Source of the DNA: Rhodococcus globerulus NBRC 14531 | Lineage (GTDB): Bacteria > Actinomycetota > Actinomycetes > Mycobacteriales > Mycobacteriaceae | Reading direction: 5' to 3' | Length of the DNA stretch: 64,000 bases | Assembly (NCBI RefSeq): GCF_001894805.1 | Contig: NZ_BCWX01000001.1 | Span: 248,001 to 312,000, forward strand | Shown: positions 1 through 7,823 of the stretch, one piece after another | Layout: the number at the start of each line of letters is the position of its first letter | Position numbering within the stretch: the first letter of the stretch is position 1 | Program-made: the position numbers and the translations under genes | The notes under the pieces: model-generated | Told to the model about the DNA's origin: nothing | What the model saw: the letters and a program-made list of their open reading frames with translations, nothing else | The model's database searches: none

Positions 1-41
1 TCGTTAGCTCCGATGTACCAGAGGATCTCGGGAACGGACAT
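1..41 (-). CDS. 5' end of a gene cut by the window edge, possibly flavin monooxygenase
   Basis: An ATG at 41-39 lies 5 bp after the stop of the upstream DHQ-synthase-like gene and is preceded by AGGAAA, so it is almost certainly the next gene of the same operon. Only 13 residues are visible (MSVPEILWYIGAN). The pattern of acidic residue, leucine, Trp-Tyr-Ile resembles the first strand of luciferase-like flavin monooxygenases, but this is too little sequence to assign. The real product lies outside the window. Confidence 0.45.
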   Translation of the reverse strand, partial: MSVPEILWYIGAN

Positions 42-46
42 CTTTC

Positions 47-1231
47 CTAGCGCTCGTCGCAGAATTCGGTGATCGGCAGGCCGACGTGGCGCGCCTCGGT
101 GGGAACGTAGCCGAGCAGCTTGTCGCCCGGTTCCAGTTCGGTGACGTTGTTGACGCTGCCACCGGGTCCGAGCAGGCGCACGTGCCAATCGTCCTGCGCA
201 ATGACGTTGACGTTCTTGCCGTTCGGGGCAACTGCGGTGATCGAGATCAGCGGGCGCTTCTCGATCTTGACGCGGCCGATGCGTACTTCGCGAACACTGC
301 CGTCGGAACGGACCGCGAGGATCGGCTGGCCCGCCTGAAGTTCGCTCACGTAGCGCGTGCGGTTGTCCGGAGCGAGGACGTAGGAGTGCACCGCGCCGGC
401 GTTCCAGCGGAAGGGACGCGTCGGCATGTACGGCAGCGGGTGGGTCTCGCTGCAGGAGAGGAACATTCCGGTGGAGAACGAACCGATCAGGCAGCCTTCG
501 TCCTTCTCGAGCAACGAGCAGGTGTCGATGCAGGCACGATCGCCCATGCCGATGTGCTCGACCTTCGTGACGACAAGCTCGGAGAGCTCCATCGACTCGA
601 TCTGGTGATCGACGATTCGCGCGATGCGGACGACGTCGTCGGCGCTACGAGGTGCGAGCAGGAGTCCGTCGGAGCCGTGCTCGAGGACCAGCTTCACGAT
701 TTCGGCGTCTTCGACGTCGGTAACCGTGGTGACCGTGCGTCCGCCGGAGTTCTCGGCTGCGGCGATGACGATCTCGAGGGGGATCTTGGTCGGGTCGGTG
801 AACGTGAGGAGCGTCCACGGCACCTCACGGACAACCTCGCACGCCAGCTGCAGGGTCGGTGCGTCGGAAACGACAACGTGGACGCCGCGGTCAGGGGTGT
901 GGCCGATGTTGGGGGACAACGCGTCCGCGCGGTCGGCGACCACGACGAGGTCAACTCCGTCGTACGGGAAGTCCTCTGCCAGTGGAGCGTCGACGCTCAG
1001 GATGCGGCGCACGGTGGGGGGAAGGCCGTCGAAGGTCTCGATCTTGTCCGAGAGGATGCCGTCGATGCGATGGTGCAATGCGGCTTGCACAATTGCCGGC
1101 AGCAAGCTCTGCTCGACCGAACGGACGTCGAGCCAGGCGAAGTGGCCTTCGCGGCTGATCGGTGTCCGTCGACTGTCCGTGCCGGCCCCCGTCGCCGGGA
1201 GGATCTGGTCGGTGACGATAGTGCTGTCCAT
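47..1231 (-). CDS. 3-dehydroquinate synthase II family enzyme (GriH/AroB'-like)
   Basis: This 394-aa protein matches by recognition the archaeal-type DHQ synthase II family (MJ1249) and the actinobacterial GriH branch. In the archaeal route the enzyme oxidatively deaminates and cyclises an amino-dideoxy-heptulosonate to 3-dehydroquinate. In Streptomyces griseus GriH converts the GriI product into 3-amino-4-hydroxybenzoate. The conserved stretch around SLLEKDEGCLIGSFSTGMFL and the C-terminal beta-rich half are visible. It sits 66 bp downstream of a GriI-like aldolase on the same strand, the pairing expected for aminohydroxybenzoate synthesis. Bacteria that make chorismate through canonical AroB do not need it, so a secondary-metabolite role is inferred. 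Confidence 0.85.
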   Translation of the reverse strand: MDSTIVTDQILPATGAGTDSRRTPISREGHFAWLDVRSVEQSLLPAIVQAALHHRIDGILSDKIETFDGLPPTVRRILSVDAPLAEDFPYDGVDLVVVADRADALSPNIGHTPDRGVHVVVSDAPTLQLACEVVREVPWTLLTFTDPTKIPLEIVIAAAENSGGRTVTTVTDVEDAEIVKLVLEHGSDGLLLAPRSADDVVRIARIVDHQIESMELSELVVTKVEHIGMGDRACIDTCSLLEKDEGCLIGSFSTGMFLSCSETHPLPYMPTRPFRWNAGAVHSYVLAPDNRTRYVSELQAGQPILAVRSDGSVREVRIGRVKIEKRPLISITAVAPNGKNVNVIAQDDWHVRLLGPGGSVNNVTELEPGDKLLGYVPTEARHVGLPITEFCDER

Positions 1232-1297
1232 AGTTGGACACGTTCCCTTCGTTGGTTGAACAAGCGCGCGTGCGTGCGAGGTGGTGAAAACTGAAGA

Positions 1298-2155
1298 TCA
1301 GGCAATCTCGAGTTCGGACCGGGATGCCGATTCCTGTGGGGAGTGCATCATCCGGGCCAGTGCAGAGGCCACCGCGTACGGATTGCGTGCCTCGAATACA
1401 TTACGGCCGAAGCTCAACCCGGCAACACCTGAGCTCAGTATTTCGGCGCCGAGCGCGAGTGCGTGCGCGTCGACGTCTTCGAGGGGCGGGCCGCCCGCGA
1501 CGCAGATGGGCAGCGGGCAGGACTCGGCAACCTCACGCATGGATTCGGGGGTGCCGCTGTAGTCGAGCTTGACCAGGTCTGCACCGAGATCGGTAGCGAT
1601 AGCCGCCAGGTGCTTCAGTTCCGCCGCGTCCGACGGGAGATCACCACGTAGGGGACCGCGCGCATACATCATGGCCAGCAAGGGAACTCCGAGTGTTTCG
1701 CATTCGTGGGAGACCTTGCCGAAATCCTGGAGTTGCTCGCGTTCGGTGGACGATCCGATATTGACGTGCACGCTGACCGCGTCGGCACCGATGCGTAGCG
1801 CGTCCTCGACGCCGCCGACAAGAACCTTCGAGTCGAGGTCCATGCTTCGGGTCGTTCCCGCTGAGAGATGGACTATCAATCCCATGCGCGCGAAGTGGGC
1901 AGGGTCGACGTGTTTGGCGCGGCCGCGATGGAGAACTACGGCATTGGTTCCGGCCTGCGCAAGAGTGTGGACCAACGAGTTCGCGTGGTCGGCCATGCCG
2001 AGTGGACCGACGGTGACCGAATGATCCAGCGGGACGACGAGAGTGCGCCCGGTAGCGTAGTCGCTGATCCGGGAGAGTCGGATGGACTTACCGCCCGAGG
2101 ACTGCGACTTCGCATAGTTGGGTGATGTGAACACCGAGGTTCTCCAATCGGGCAT
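1298..2155 (-). CDS. 2-amino-3,7-dideoxy-heptulosonate synthase-like aldolase (GriI/AroA'-like)
   Basis: A class I, DeoC/FbaB-type aldolase of 285 aa. Visible family signs are the VVPLDHSVTVGP segment near residue 41 and the Schiff-base lysine segment DLVKLDYSG. GriI condenses aspartate semialdehyde with dihydroxyacetone phosphate; the archaeal homologue uses a sugar phosphate instead. I chose the ATG at 2155 because it gives the usual family N-terminus; an in-frame TTG at 2191 would add 12 residues. It is the first gene of a leftward operon with the GriH-like gene and at least one further gene. An iron box lies about 40 bp upstream, with a TAATAT -10 hexamer beside it, so iron-dependent repression is likely. 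Confidence 0.85.
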   Translation of the reverse strand: MPDWRTSVFTSPNYAKSQSSGGKSIRLSRISDYATGRTLVVPLDHSVTVGPLGMADHANSLVHTLAQAGTNAVVLHRGRAKHVDPAHFARMGLIVHLSAGTTRSMDLDSKVLVGGVEDALRIGADAVSVHVNIGSSTEREQLQDFGKVSHECETLGVPLLAMMYARGPLRGDLPSDAAELKHLAAIATDLGADLVKLDYSGTPESMREVAESCPLPICVAGGPPLEDVDAHALALGAEILSSGVAGLSFGRNVFEARNPYAVASALARMMHSPQESASRSELEIA

Positions 2156-2193
2156 CGAACGTGCGGCTGACGTTCTCGAGTGCCTCCGCAATA

Positions 2194-2212
2194 TTAGGGT
2201 AGGCTACACAAA
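2194..2212. promoter_or_regulatory. DtxR/IdeR-type iron box
   Basis: TTAGGGTAGGCTACACAAA matches the actinobacterial iron-box consensus TTAGGTTAGGCTAACCTAA at 15 of 19 positions. It lies between the divergent aldolase and N-acetyltransferase genes and abuts a TAATAT hexamer on the minus strand, which suits a repressor that blocks transcription when iron is plentiful. Confidence 0.7.
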
Positions 2213-2307
2213 TGGATTCCATCGGGGTAGAGGCAGTACTGCGATCTACACCACAAACACCGTCGGTAGCACCGCAAATGCGTCATATGCGCCGCGACGC
2301 CGACGTG

Positions 2308-3054
2308 ATGTCGAGTGCGGAAATGCACTCGTATCTCCGCAGGGTCGCATTGCCCGACGATAGCCTGACGAGTCCCGTCGACGCGTCCTTGTTGCGACGC
2401 ATCGCCGACGCTCAGTTGTCCCGAATCCCGTTCGAGAATCTCGACATTCACCGCAAACGCCCGGTCGAGGTCTCGGTAGCTGCGATCGAGGAGAAGCTGC
2501 TCCGGCGTGAGCGAGGTGGAATCTGCTACGAACTCAACGGCCTGCTCGCCCGCGCTCTCCGCACCGTCGGATTCGACGCACAGTTGGTCGGCGCAGCCGT
2601 CGTCACTCCGAACGGGCCGGGGCTTCCACTAGGCCACGTCGCAATCGTTGTCGGCTTCGCAGGCGAGACGTGGTTAGTCGACGTCGGGTTCGGTGGCGAC
2701 GCGATAGTGCACCAGGTCGACGCCGGCGCAGTCGCCGGATGGGACGTGCGCTTTCCTTCCGGCGCGTCGTACCTGACGGACGCGACCACGAGGCCACTCG
2801 CAGATTTCGCGGCAATGGCGTGGTGGCACAGCACCTCCCCGCTGGCCCGCTTCACCAGCGGAATCGTGTGCTCCCTGACCGAGGGCAGTGTGCGAAAGAC
2901 ACTCTCCTGCAAACCTGACGAGCAGTACCTGCTAGCCGTTACGGACGGGGCGCTACGCAGTGCCCGCGACCTGGACGGAGACGAAGCACTTGCCGTACTG
3001 GCCGCGGAGTTCGGCATCCGGTTGCCCGAACTTCCGCGACCGGCTCGATTCTGA
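2308..3054 (+). CDS. nat: Arylamine N-acetyltransferase
   Basis: A 248-aa NAT-family enzyme that transfers acetyl from acetyl-CoA to arylamines. The Cys-His-Asp triad is visible as RGGICYELN (Cys73), GHVAIV (His110) and VDVGFGG (Asp125), counted from the ATG at 2308. An in-frame ATG at 2212 overlaps the iron box and is an unlikely start; 2278 and 2287 are alternatives. It is divergent from the GriI/GriH-like pair. A Streptomyces griseus NAT is known to acetylate 2-aminophenols including 3-amino-4-hydroxybenzoate, so this enzyme may act on the neighbouring pathway's product. That link is inferred. Confidence 0.9.
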   Translation: MSSAEMHSYLRRVALPDDSLTSPVDASLLRRIADAQLSRIPFENLDIHRKRPVEVSVAAIEEKLLRRERGGICYELNGLLARALRTVGFDAQLVGAAVVTPNGPGLPLGHVAIVVGFAGETWLVDVGFGGDAIVHQVDAGAVAGWDVRFPSGASYLTDATTRPLADFAAMAWWHSTSPLARFTSGIVCSLTEGSVRKTLSCKPDEQYLLAVTDGALRSARDLDGDEALAVLAAEFGIRLPELPRPARF

Positions 3055-3076
3055 AATACCTGATCCGGTAACTGCC

Positions 3077-3112
3077 GTTATGCCGGATACTGCTGTTATG
3101 CCGGATACTGCC
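3077..3112. repeat. 18-bp tandem duplication
   Basis: Two adjacent copies of GTTATGCCGGATACTGC plus one variable base (3077-3094 and 3095-3112). The second copy carries the stop codon and last codons of the PobA gene. Confidence 0.9.
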
Positions 3113-4283
3113 AGGGACTGGGGAATGGCAGGCCCAGGTAGACCTCGCCCAGTGCGGACTGCTCGTGCTCGGACTCCACCCACCTGGTCAGGCGAGCGCG
3201 TCGCAGCTGCCAATCCAATGGATCTGCGGACAGCGAGTGCAGTGTTTCGGTAAGCATTGCGGAGAAGTGCTGTGCCTTCCAGATACGTGGAAGGCAGGTG
3301 CTCGAGTATGCGTCGAGGTGCTCACTGCCGCCGGTCAGGTAAAACGCACCGAGTGCATAGGACAGCGTGACTGCGTCGGACACTGCAAGATTGAGACCCT
3401 TTGCGCCGGTGGGGGGAACAATGTGGGCGGCGTCGCCGAGTAGGAAAAGCCTTCCGTGTTGCATGGTTTCGCACACGTACGAGCGCAACGGGGCCAGTGA
3501 TTTGTCGAAGATCTCGCCGCGCTCGAGTACCGGGAAATCGTCACTGGCGCTGCGGAGTGTCAGCTCGTCCCAGATGCGTTCGTCAGACCAGTCGCCCAGG
3601 TCGGTGTCCGCGGGAACCTGCAGGTACTGGCGGGTGATGTTCGGCCCGCGCATGCTGTGCACCGAGATGCCGTTCTCATGCGCGCAGTACATGCCCTCGG
3701 GGGTGGTGGGGGTGGTGTGCGCCAGGATGCCCAGCCACGCAACGGGATAGGTCCTCTCGAACTCTCGGACCGAGTCTGCGGGAAGGTGTGCGCGGCTCAC
3801 CCCGTGGAATCCGTCGCAGCCGGCGACGAAGTCCGCGGTGATCTCGAGCAATCCCTCTGGTGTCTGGACCTGCAGGCGGGCGCCGTCGGTGGTGGTGTCG
3901 ATCGAACGTACCGAGGCCTCGAAGAGTAGAGGCTCGCCGCCCCCGACCCGGTCCGCAACGAGGTCGGCAACCAGCTTCTGCTGCGGATAGACGGTGGCGT
4001 GGCCGCCGACGAGCCTGGTGAAGTCGAGATGATGTGTGGTTCGGTCGAACCGAACATAGAACCCGTTGTGCACCATGCCTTCGCGAGTGATTCCGTCACC
4101 CACGCCGATTTCGTGCATGAGATCGACGGTGGGTTGCTCGAGGATTCCCGCTCGGGTTCGTGTCTCGATGTATGTGCGGTCGTGACGTTCGAGGACGATG
4201 GAGGAAATACCCTGTCGGTGAAGCAAAGCGGCGAGAGTCAGTCCGGCGGGTCCGGCACCGATGATCGCAACCTGAGTGTGCAC
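3096..4283 (-). CDS. pobA: 4-hydroxybenzoate 3-monooxygenase
   Basis: This 395-aa flavoprotein hydroxylates 4-hydroxybenzoate to protocatechuate using FAD and NAD(P)H. The FAD-binding GAGPAG motif is at residues 9-14, and the second FAD motif GDAAHIVPPTGAKGLNLA is typical of PobA. The length is normal (about 390-395). No IclR/PobR-type regulator and no protocatechuate ring-cleavage genes are adjacent, so it is a stand-alone feeder into a pathway elsewhere or serves the neighbouring aminohydroxybenzoate module. A close paralogue acting on another para-hydroxy aromatic cannot be excluded. Confidence 0.88.
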   Translation of the reverse strand: MHTQVAIIGAGPAGLTLAALLHRQGISSIVLERHDRTYIETRTRAGILEQPTVDLMHEIGVGDGITREGMVHNGFYVRFDRTTHHLDFTRLVGGHATVYPQQKLVADLVADRVGGGEPLLFEASVRSIDTTTDGARLQVQTPEGLLEITADFVAGCDGFHGVSRAHLPADSVREFERTYPVAWLGILAHTTPTTPEGMYCAHENGISVHSMRGPNITRQYLQVPADTDLGDWSDERIWDELTLRSASDDFPVLERGEIFDKSLAPLRSYVCETMQHGRLFLLGDAAHIVPPTGAKGLNLAVSDAVTLSYALGAFYLTGGSEHLDAYSSTCLPRIWKAQHFSAMLTETLHSLSADPLDWQLRRARLTRWVESEHEQSALGEVYLGLPFPSPWQYPA

Positions 4284-4393
4284 GTGTAAGTTCCTTTGTT
4301 TGTCTTCGAGCGTATTCGTTGTTGCAATACCGGATCACCCGCACCTCGGCCACTGGATGTTATGTGACTGTCGACACACAAGCCCTCTAGGGC

Positions 4394-4412
4394 TTTGCTA
4401 AGGCTTGCCTAT
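4394..4412. promoter_or_regulatory. Weak iron-box-like site
   Basis: A 19-bp site with core AAGGCTTGCCTA matches the iron-box consensus at 13 of 19 positions. It lies in the 270-bp divergent region between the PobA gene and the GT2 gene. Degenerate matches at this level are often non-functional. Confidence 0.3.
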
Positions 4413-4553
4413 CTTCTACTCTAAGGCATGCAGTTCGACGAACTGCATGACCTCCCGAATCCAGTTCTTGGAGAGGGACATTGTCTGGGTGTGAGCCAGT
4501 GGCCAACACATTCTCCAGGCATCGGACTGTCAATATGAGTGGAGACGATCGTC

Positions 4554-5399
4554 GTGAGTACTTCGATACCGACAGGTGGCCCGGCTGCTGACATCACCGG
4601 AGCGACACCGTCCGAACCGGCATCCGGTAAGGGCGGGAACCGTCCGACCGTCTCCGTCATCGTCCCGGCCATGAACGAGGCAAAAAATTTGCCCTTCGTT
4701 GCGTCGCGGATGCCTACGGATATCGATCAGATCGTCTTCGTCGACGGACATTCCACTGACGACACCGTAGCTGTGGCCCGTGAATTGTGGCCGGATGCAA
4801 CATTTGTCGTGCAGACCCGTTCCGGTAAGGGCAACGCCCTGGCCTGTGGATTCGAGGCATCGACCGGCGACATCATCGTCACCATCGACGCCGACGGTTC
4901 GACCGACCCCGCTGAGATTCCCTTCTTCGTCGAGGCACTGGTCGGCGGGGCCGACCTCGCCAAGGGAAGCCGATTTGTCGGCCGCGGTGGAAGTTCCGAC
5001 ATCACCGGATTGCGCAACGTCGGTAACAAGGGCCTCAACGGCTTGGTCAACCTCATCTTCCGAACAAAGTTCTCCGATCTCTGCTACGGCTACAACGCCT
5101 TCTGGCGCAAGCACATCCCGCTGCTCGAACTGGCGCCGGTCGAGTACCAGCGCGCGCAGTGGGGCGACGGTTTCGAGATCGAAACCGTCATCAACGTCCG
5201 TCTTGCGACGAGCGGCCTCAACATCGTCGAGGTCGGCAGCTTCGAGGGTCCCCGGATCCACGGACGCAGCAACCTCAACGCCTACAGCGACGGCATGCGA
5301 GTGCTGCGCACCATCGGTCAGGAATGGCAGCACTGGCGCGAGACCAAGACCATCCAGAAGAAGACCGCACAGGCTGACGTCCGCGAACTGACGCTGTGA
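4554..5399 (+). CDS. Family 2 glycosyltransferase (DPM1-like)
   Basis: A GT2 (GT-A fold) enzyme of about 281 aa. The N-terminal VSVIVPAMNEAKNL strand, VDGHSTDDT, and the metal-binding DADGS motif are visible. The C-terminus has no membrane segments, resembling soluble dolichyl/polyprenyl-phosphate sugar synthases. The GTG at 4554 is favoured because GGAG lies about 9 bp upstream; a GTG at 4539 is possible. Its stop overlaps the flippase start by 4 bp, so the two are translationally coupled. Donor and acceptor are unknown; a role in building a polyprenyl-linked glycan is inferred. Confidence 0.85.
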   Translation: MSTSIPTGGPAADITGATPSEPASGKGGNRPTVSVIVPAMNEAKNLPFVASRMPTDIDQIVFVDGHSTDDTVAVARELWPDATFVVQTRSGKGNALACGFEASTGDIIVTIDADGSTDPAEIPFFVEALVGGADLAKGSRFVGRGGSSDITGLRNVGNKGLNGLVNLIFRTKFSDLCYGYNAFWRKHIPLLELAPVEYQRAQWGDGFEIETVINVRLATSGLNIVEVGSFEGPRIHGRSNLNAYSDGMRVLRTIGQEWQHWRETKTIQKKTAQADVRELTL

Positions 5400-6739
5400 C
5401 CGCCCCCTCCGGCGACACCGTCGTATCGCCGGAGGCGGCAATCGCAGGTGACCCCAGCACGGAGGGTCTCAGCACGGAAGGTCCCAGTGCTGAAGGCCAC
5501 AGCCTCGAGCGAAACAGTCTGGCGCTTACCGTTTCAGCGCTCTTGACCGGTGTTGTGGGTCTTGTCTACTGGGCGATTCTCGGACGCCTCTACCCGGCCC
5601 GTGAGGTCGGTGCTGCCGCGGCCGTGATCACCACGGCAACCATGCTCTCGGCTTTTGGCAACTTCGGTATCGGTGGACTCTTCGAACGCTTCCTCCCGCT
5701 TGCCGGGCAGCGCTCCAAGTCGATGGTCGGGGCGGGATTTGCCGTCGGTGCGGTGGGCGGCCTTCTCCTGGGCGGCGGATTCCTGCTGCTTGGCCCGACG
5801 TCGGAGATGTTCCTCCATCCGTTCGAATACTGGCTCTTTCCGGTGGTCGTGGTGGTGTTCTCCACGTTTGCCATGCTAGACCACACCGCGGTGGCGTTCC
5901 GCGAAGCCGGTTGGGCCGCAGGGAAGAACGTCGCGCACGCGATTGTGAAGCTGGTGCTTGCCGCAGCATTGGCGTTTACCGCTTCACACCTCGCCATCAT
6001 CTGGACGTGGACGGTACCGGCGCTGATCGCCGCACTTGTTCTGGGCGTGATGGTTGCCCGGCGGCTACGCACGCCCGACTACCAGAGCGCGGCGTCGCAG
6101 TTGCCGCCTCGGCGGGAGATCGGTAACTACCTGGCCGGTTCCTACGGCATCTACGTGGTCAGTGCGCTTGCGCCACTGCTGCTCCCACTGATCGTCGTAT
6201 CGCGAATGGGTGCCGACGCCAACGCGTACTTTGCAATCTCCTGGTCCCTGGTCACCGCCGTACTGGTCTTGATGACCATGCTGCTGGGGCCGTACGTTGC
6301 CGCGTCGGCAAGTAGTGATCCGACGCGCCTGTACGGTCTGACCCTTCGATTCTTTGCGATACTCGGTGCTGTCGCGTTGAGTGGTGTGCTGCTGTTTGCA
6401 GTGATCGCGCCCGTGATGTTGGACATCGTCGGTAAGCCGTACGCGGAGCAGGGAACTCCGCTGCTCCGCCTGGCTGCGATTGCGCTGGTTCCCGCGACAA
6501 TAGTGGCCGCGTACACCGCGGTTGCCCGTGTGCGTCGCCGCTTACGCCTGGCGGTGGCAGTGCAGATCTGCAATGCGGCACTGATTCTCGGACTCAGTCT
6601 GGCATTGATCGACGAGCACGGACTTGTCGCGTTGGGCTGGGCGTACATCGTGGCTGAGTCTGTGTCTGCCGTGATCCTTGTTGTGCCACTTACCCGTGCT
6701 GTTCTTGTTATGCGGAGTGAATCTCAGTCTGTGAACTGA
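5396..6739 (+). CDS. Polysaccharide flippase (Wzx/MOP superfamily)
   Basis: An integral membrane protein of 447 aa with about 12 hydrophobic segments, resembling oligosaccharide flippases that move lipid-linked sugar units across the membrane. The first 40 residues are hydrophilic and contain short STEG/SAEG-like repeats before the first membrane span. The GTG start overlaps the GT2 stop. Its 3' end overlaps the convergent GH16 gene by 16 bp, which leaves no room for an ordinary terminator between them. The partner GT2 and the surrounding sugar genes support a role in surface-glycan export. Confidence 0.8.
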   Translation: MTAPSGDTVVSPEAAIAGDPSTEGLSTEGPSAEGHSLERNSLALTVSALLTGVVGLVYWAILGRLYPAREVGAAAAVITTATMLSAFGNFGIGGLFERFLPLAGQRSKSMVGAGFAVGAVGGLLLGGGFLLLGPTSEMFLHPFEYWLFPVVVVVFSTFAMLDHTAVAFREAGWAAGKNVAHAIVKLVLAAALAFTASHLAIIWTWTVPALIAALVLGVMVARRLRTPDYQSAASQLPPRREIGNYLAGSYGIYVVSALAPLLLPLIVVSRMGADANAYFAISWSLVTAVLVLMTMLLGPYVAASASSDPTRLYGLTLRFFAILGAVALSGVLLFAVIAPVMLDIVGKPYAEQGTPLLRLAAIALVPATIVAAYTAVARVRRRLRLAVAVQICNAALILGLSLALIDEHGLVALGWAYIVAESVSAVILVVPLTRAVLVMRSESQSVN

Positions 6740-7629
6740 ATGGCATCCGGTGACGGATCGTAGTAACCGGATTTCTGCATCTTCTCCAACTCGTCGAAGT
6801 CTGCCGCATACACAGTGACCCAGTCCACCTGTACGGCAACGTTGTCCGGGCGCTGCTCCGAGAAGTCGGAGCACGGTGTCATGCCCCAGTCCTCACGACG
6901 TTCACACGCTCCGGCCTCGGCTTGCAGGCCGAGCCACATGGGGACGTCCGGAACCATTGTCTCCGAATGTGCTTCGGCCCAGACTTTGCCGTCGAGCAGG
7001 TAGCGGACGATGCCAGGTCCCCACTCGACCCCGACGGTGTGCCACTCGGAGAAATCTCCCCCCGTGGATACACCCTTTTTGTCGTTGGTGCCTTTGTCGT
7101 CGACCCAGTGCAGGAAGGCGGACATCTCGTCGCGCGTGCCGCTGACGCTTTCTGCGAAATCGATCTCCGGTGGCCACTTCTCGTTCTGTGGCCAGAGCAG
7201 CATGTGGTACGAGATGTCGTCGCTGTTGTCGGCGCGCATTCGGATCTCCCAGCGCCCGTACTGCTGAGTGACCGGATAATTCGACACCCCTCCGGTGATC
7301 CATCCCGAATCGGTTCGTTGCGAATTCAGGTGGAGCAGACCGTCGTCGACCTGAACCATCGACGCATCCCATGTGCTGTTCGGATTGCCGCCTGGCTGGC
7401 CGCTGTAGGTACCCCAGTCGGAACCGAGATCACAATCGTCGAAATCATCGCTGAAGATCTGCTTCCAACCTTGCAGGTCACCGCGAGGAAGTGACACGCC
7501 ACCAGGTGAGGATTCGGGCGCGCAGGGGTTCTCGGCCGGCGAATCGGTCGCGATCGTGCACGAGGTACACGATGCGATGAGGGCGAGCGCCGCGATAGTT
7601 CCGGCAGCGCGAAGCCGTCGACGGCTCAT
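6724..7629 (-). CDS. GH16 family glycoside hydrolase, predicted lipoprotein
   Basis: A 301-aa secreted enzyme with a lipobox (Ile18-Ala19-Ser20-Cys21), so it is probably anchored on the outer face of the cytoplasmic membrane. The GH16 catalytic motif E-x-D-x-x-E is intact as EIDFAE (Glu155, Asp157, Glu160), preceded by the typical aromatic PQNEKWPPE segment. GH16 enzymes cut or transglycosylate beta-1,3/1,4 glucans or galactans. It is the last gene of a leftward four-gene chain with 4-bp overlaps and probably trims or releases the polymer made by this locus. Confidence 0.87.
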   Translation of the reverse strand: MSRRRLRAAGTIAALALIASCTSCTIATDSPAENPCAPESSPGGVSLPRGDLQGWKQIFSDDFDDCDLGSDWGTYSGQPGGNPNSTWDASMVQVDDGLLHLNSQRTDSGWITGGVSNYPVTQQYGRWEIRMRADNSDDISYHMLLWPQNEKWPPEIDFAESVSGTRDEMSAFLHWVDDKGTNDKKGVSTGGDFSEWHTVGVEWGPGIVRYLLDGKVWAEAHSETMVPDVPMWLGLQAEAGACERREDWGMTPCSDFSEQRPDNVAVQVDWVTVYAADFDELEKMQKSGYYDPSPDAIQFTD

Positions 7630-7823
7630 ACAGCCATTGCGATCAGTCGCACGAAAGTCAGAGTCGCAGCGGTGATCACACAGACGGCAAGCGCAAGGCT
7701 GATCAGTTGGGCCGCGTGTCCGCGGCCGATGCTGCCGGTGGCAGGAACCTCACGTTCACGCAGGATCACGCCGGCGACCAGGAGAACGCCGGCGGCCAGG
7801 AAGAAGAAGATCGCAACACTCAT
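7626..7823 (-). CDS. Small two-span membrane protein
   Basis: A 65-aa protein with two hydrophobic helices separated by a charged loop (LREREVPATGSIGRG). It overlaps the upstream and downstream genes by 4 bp each, which makes it a genuine translationally coupled member of the glycan operon. No family was recognised. It may be an accessory subunit of the large membrane protein encoded just upstream. Confidence 0.75.
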   Translation of the reverse strand: MSVAIFFFLAAGVLLVAGVILREREVPATGSIGRGHAAQLISLALAVCVITAATLTFVRLIAMAV

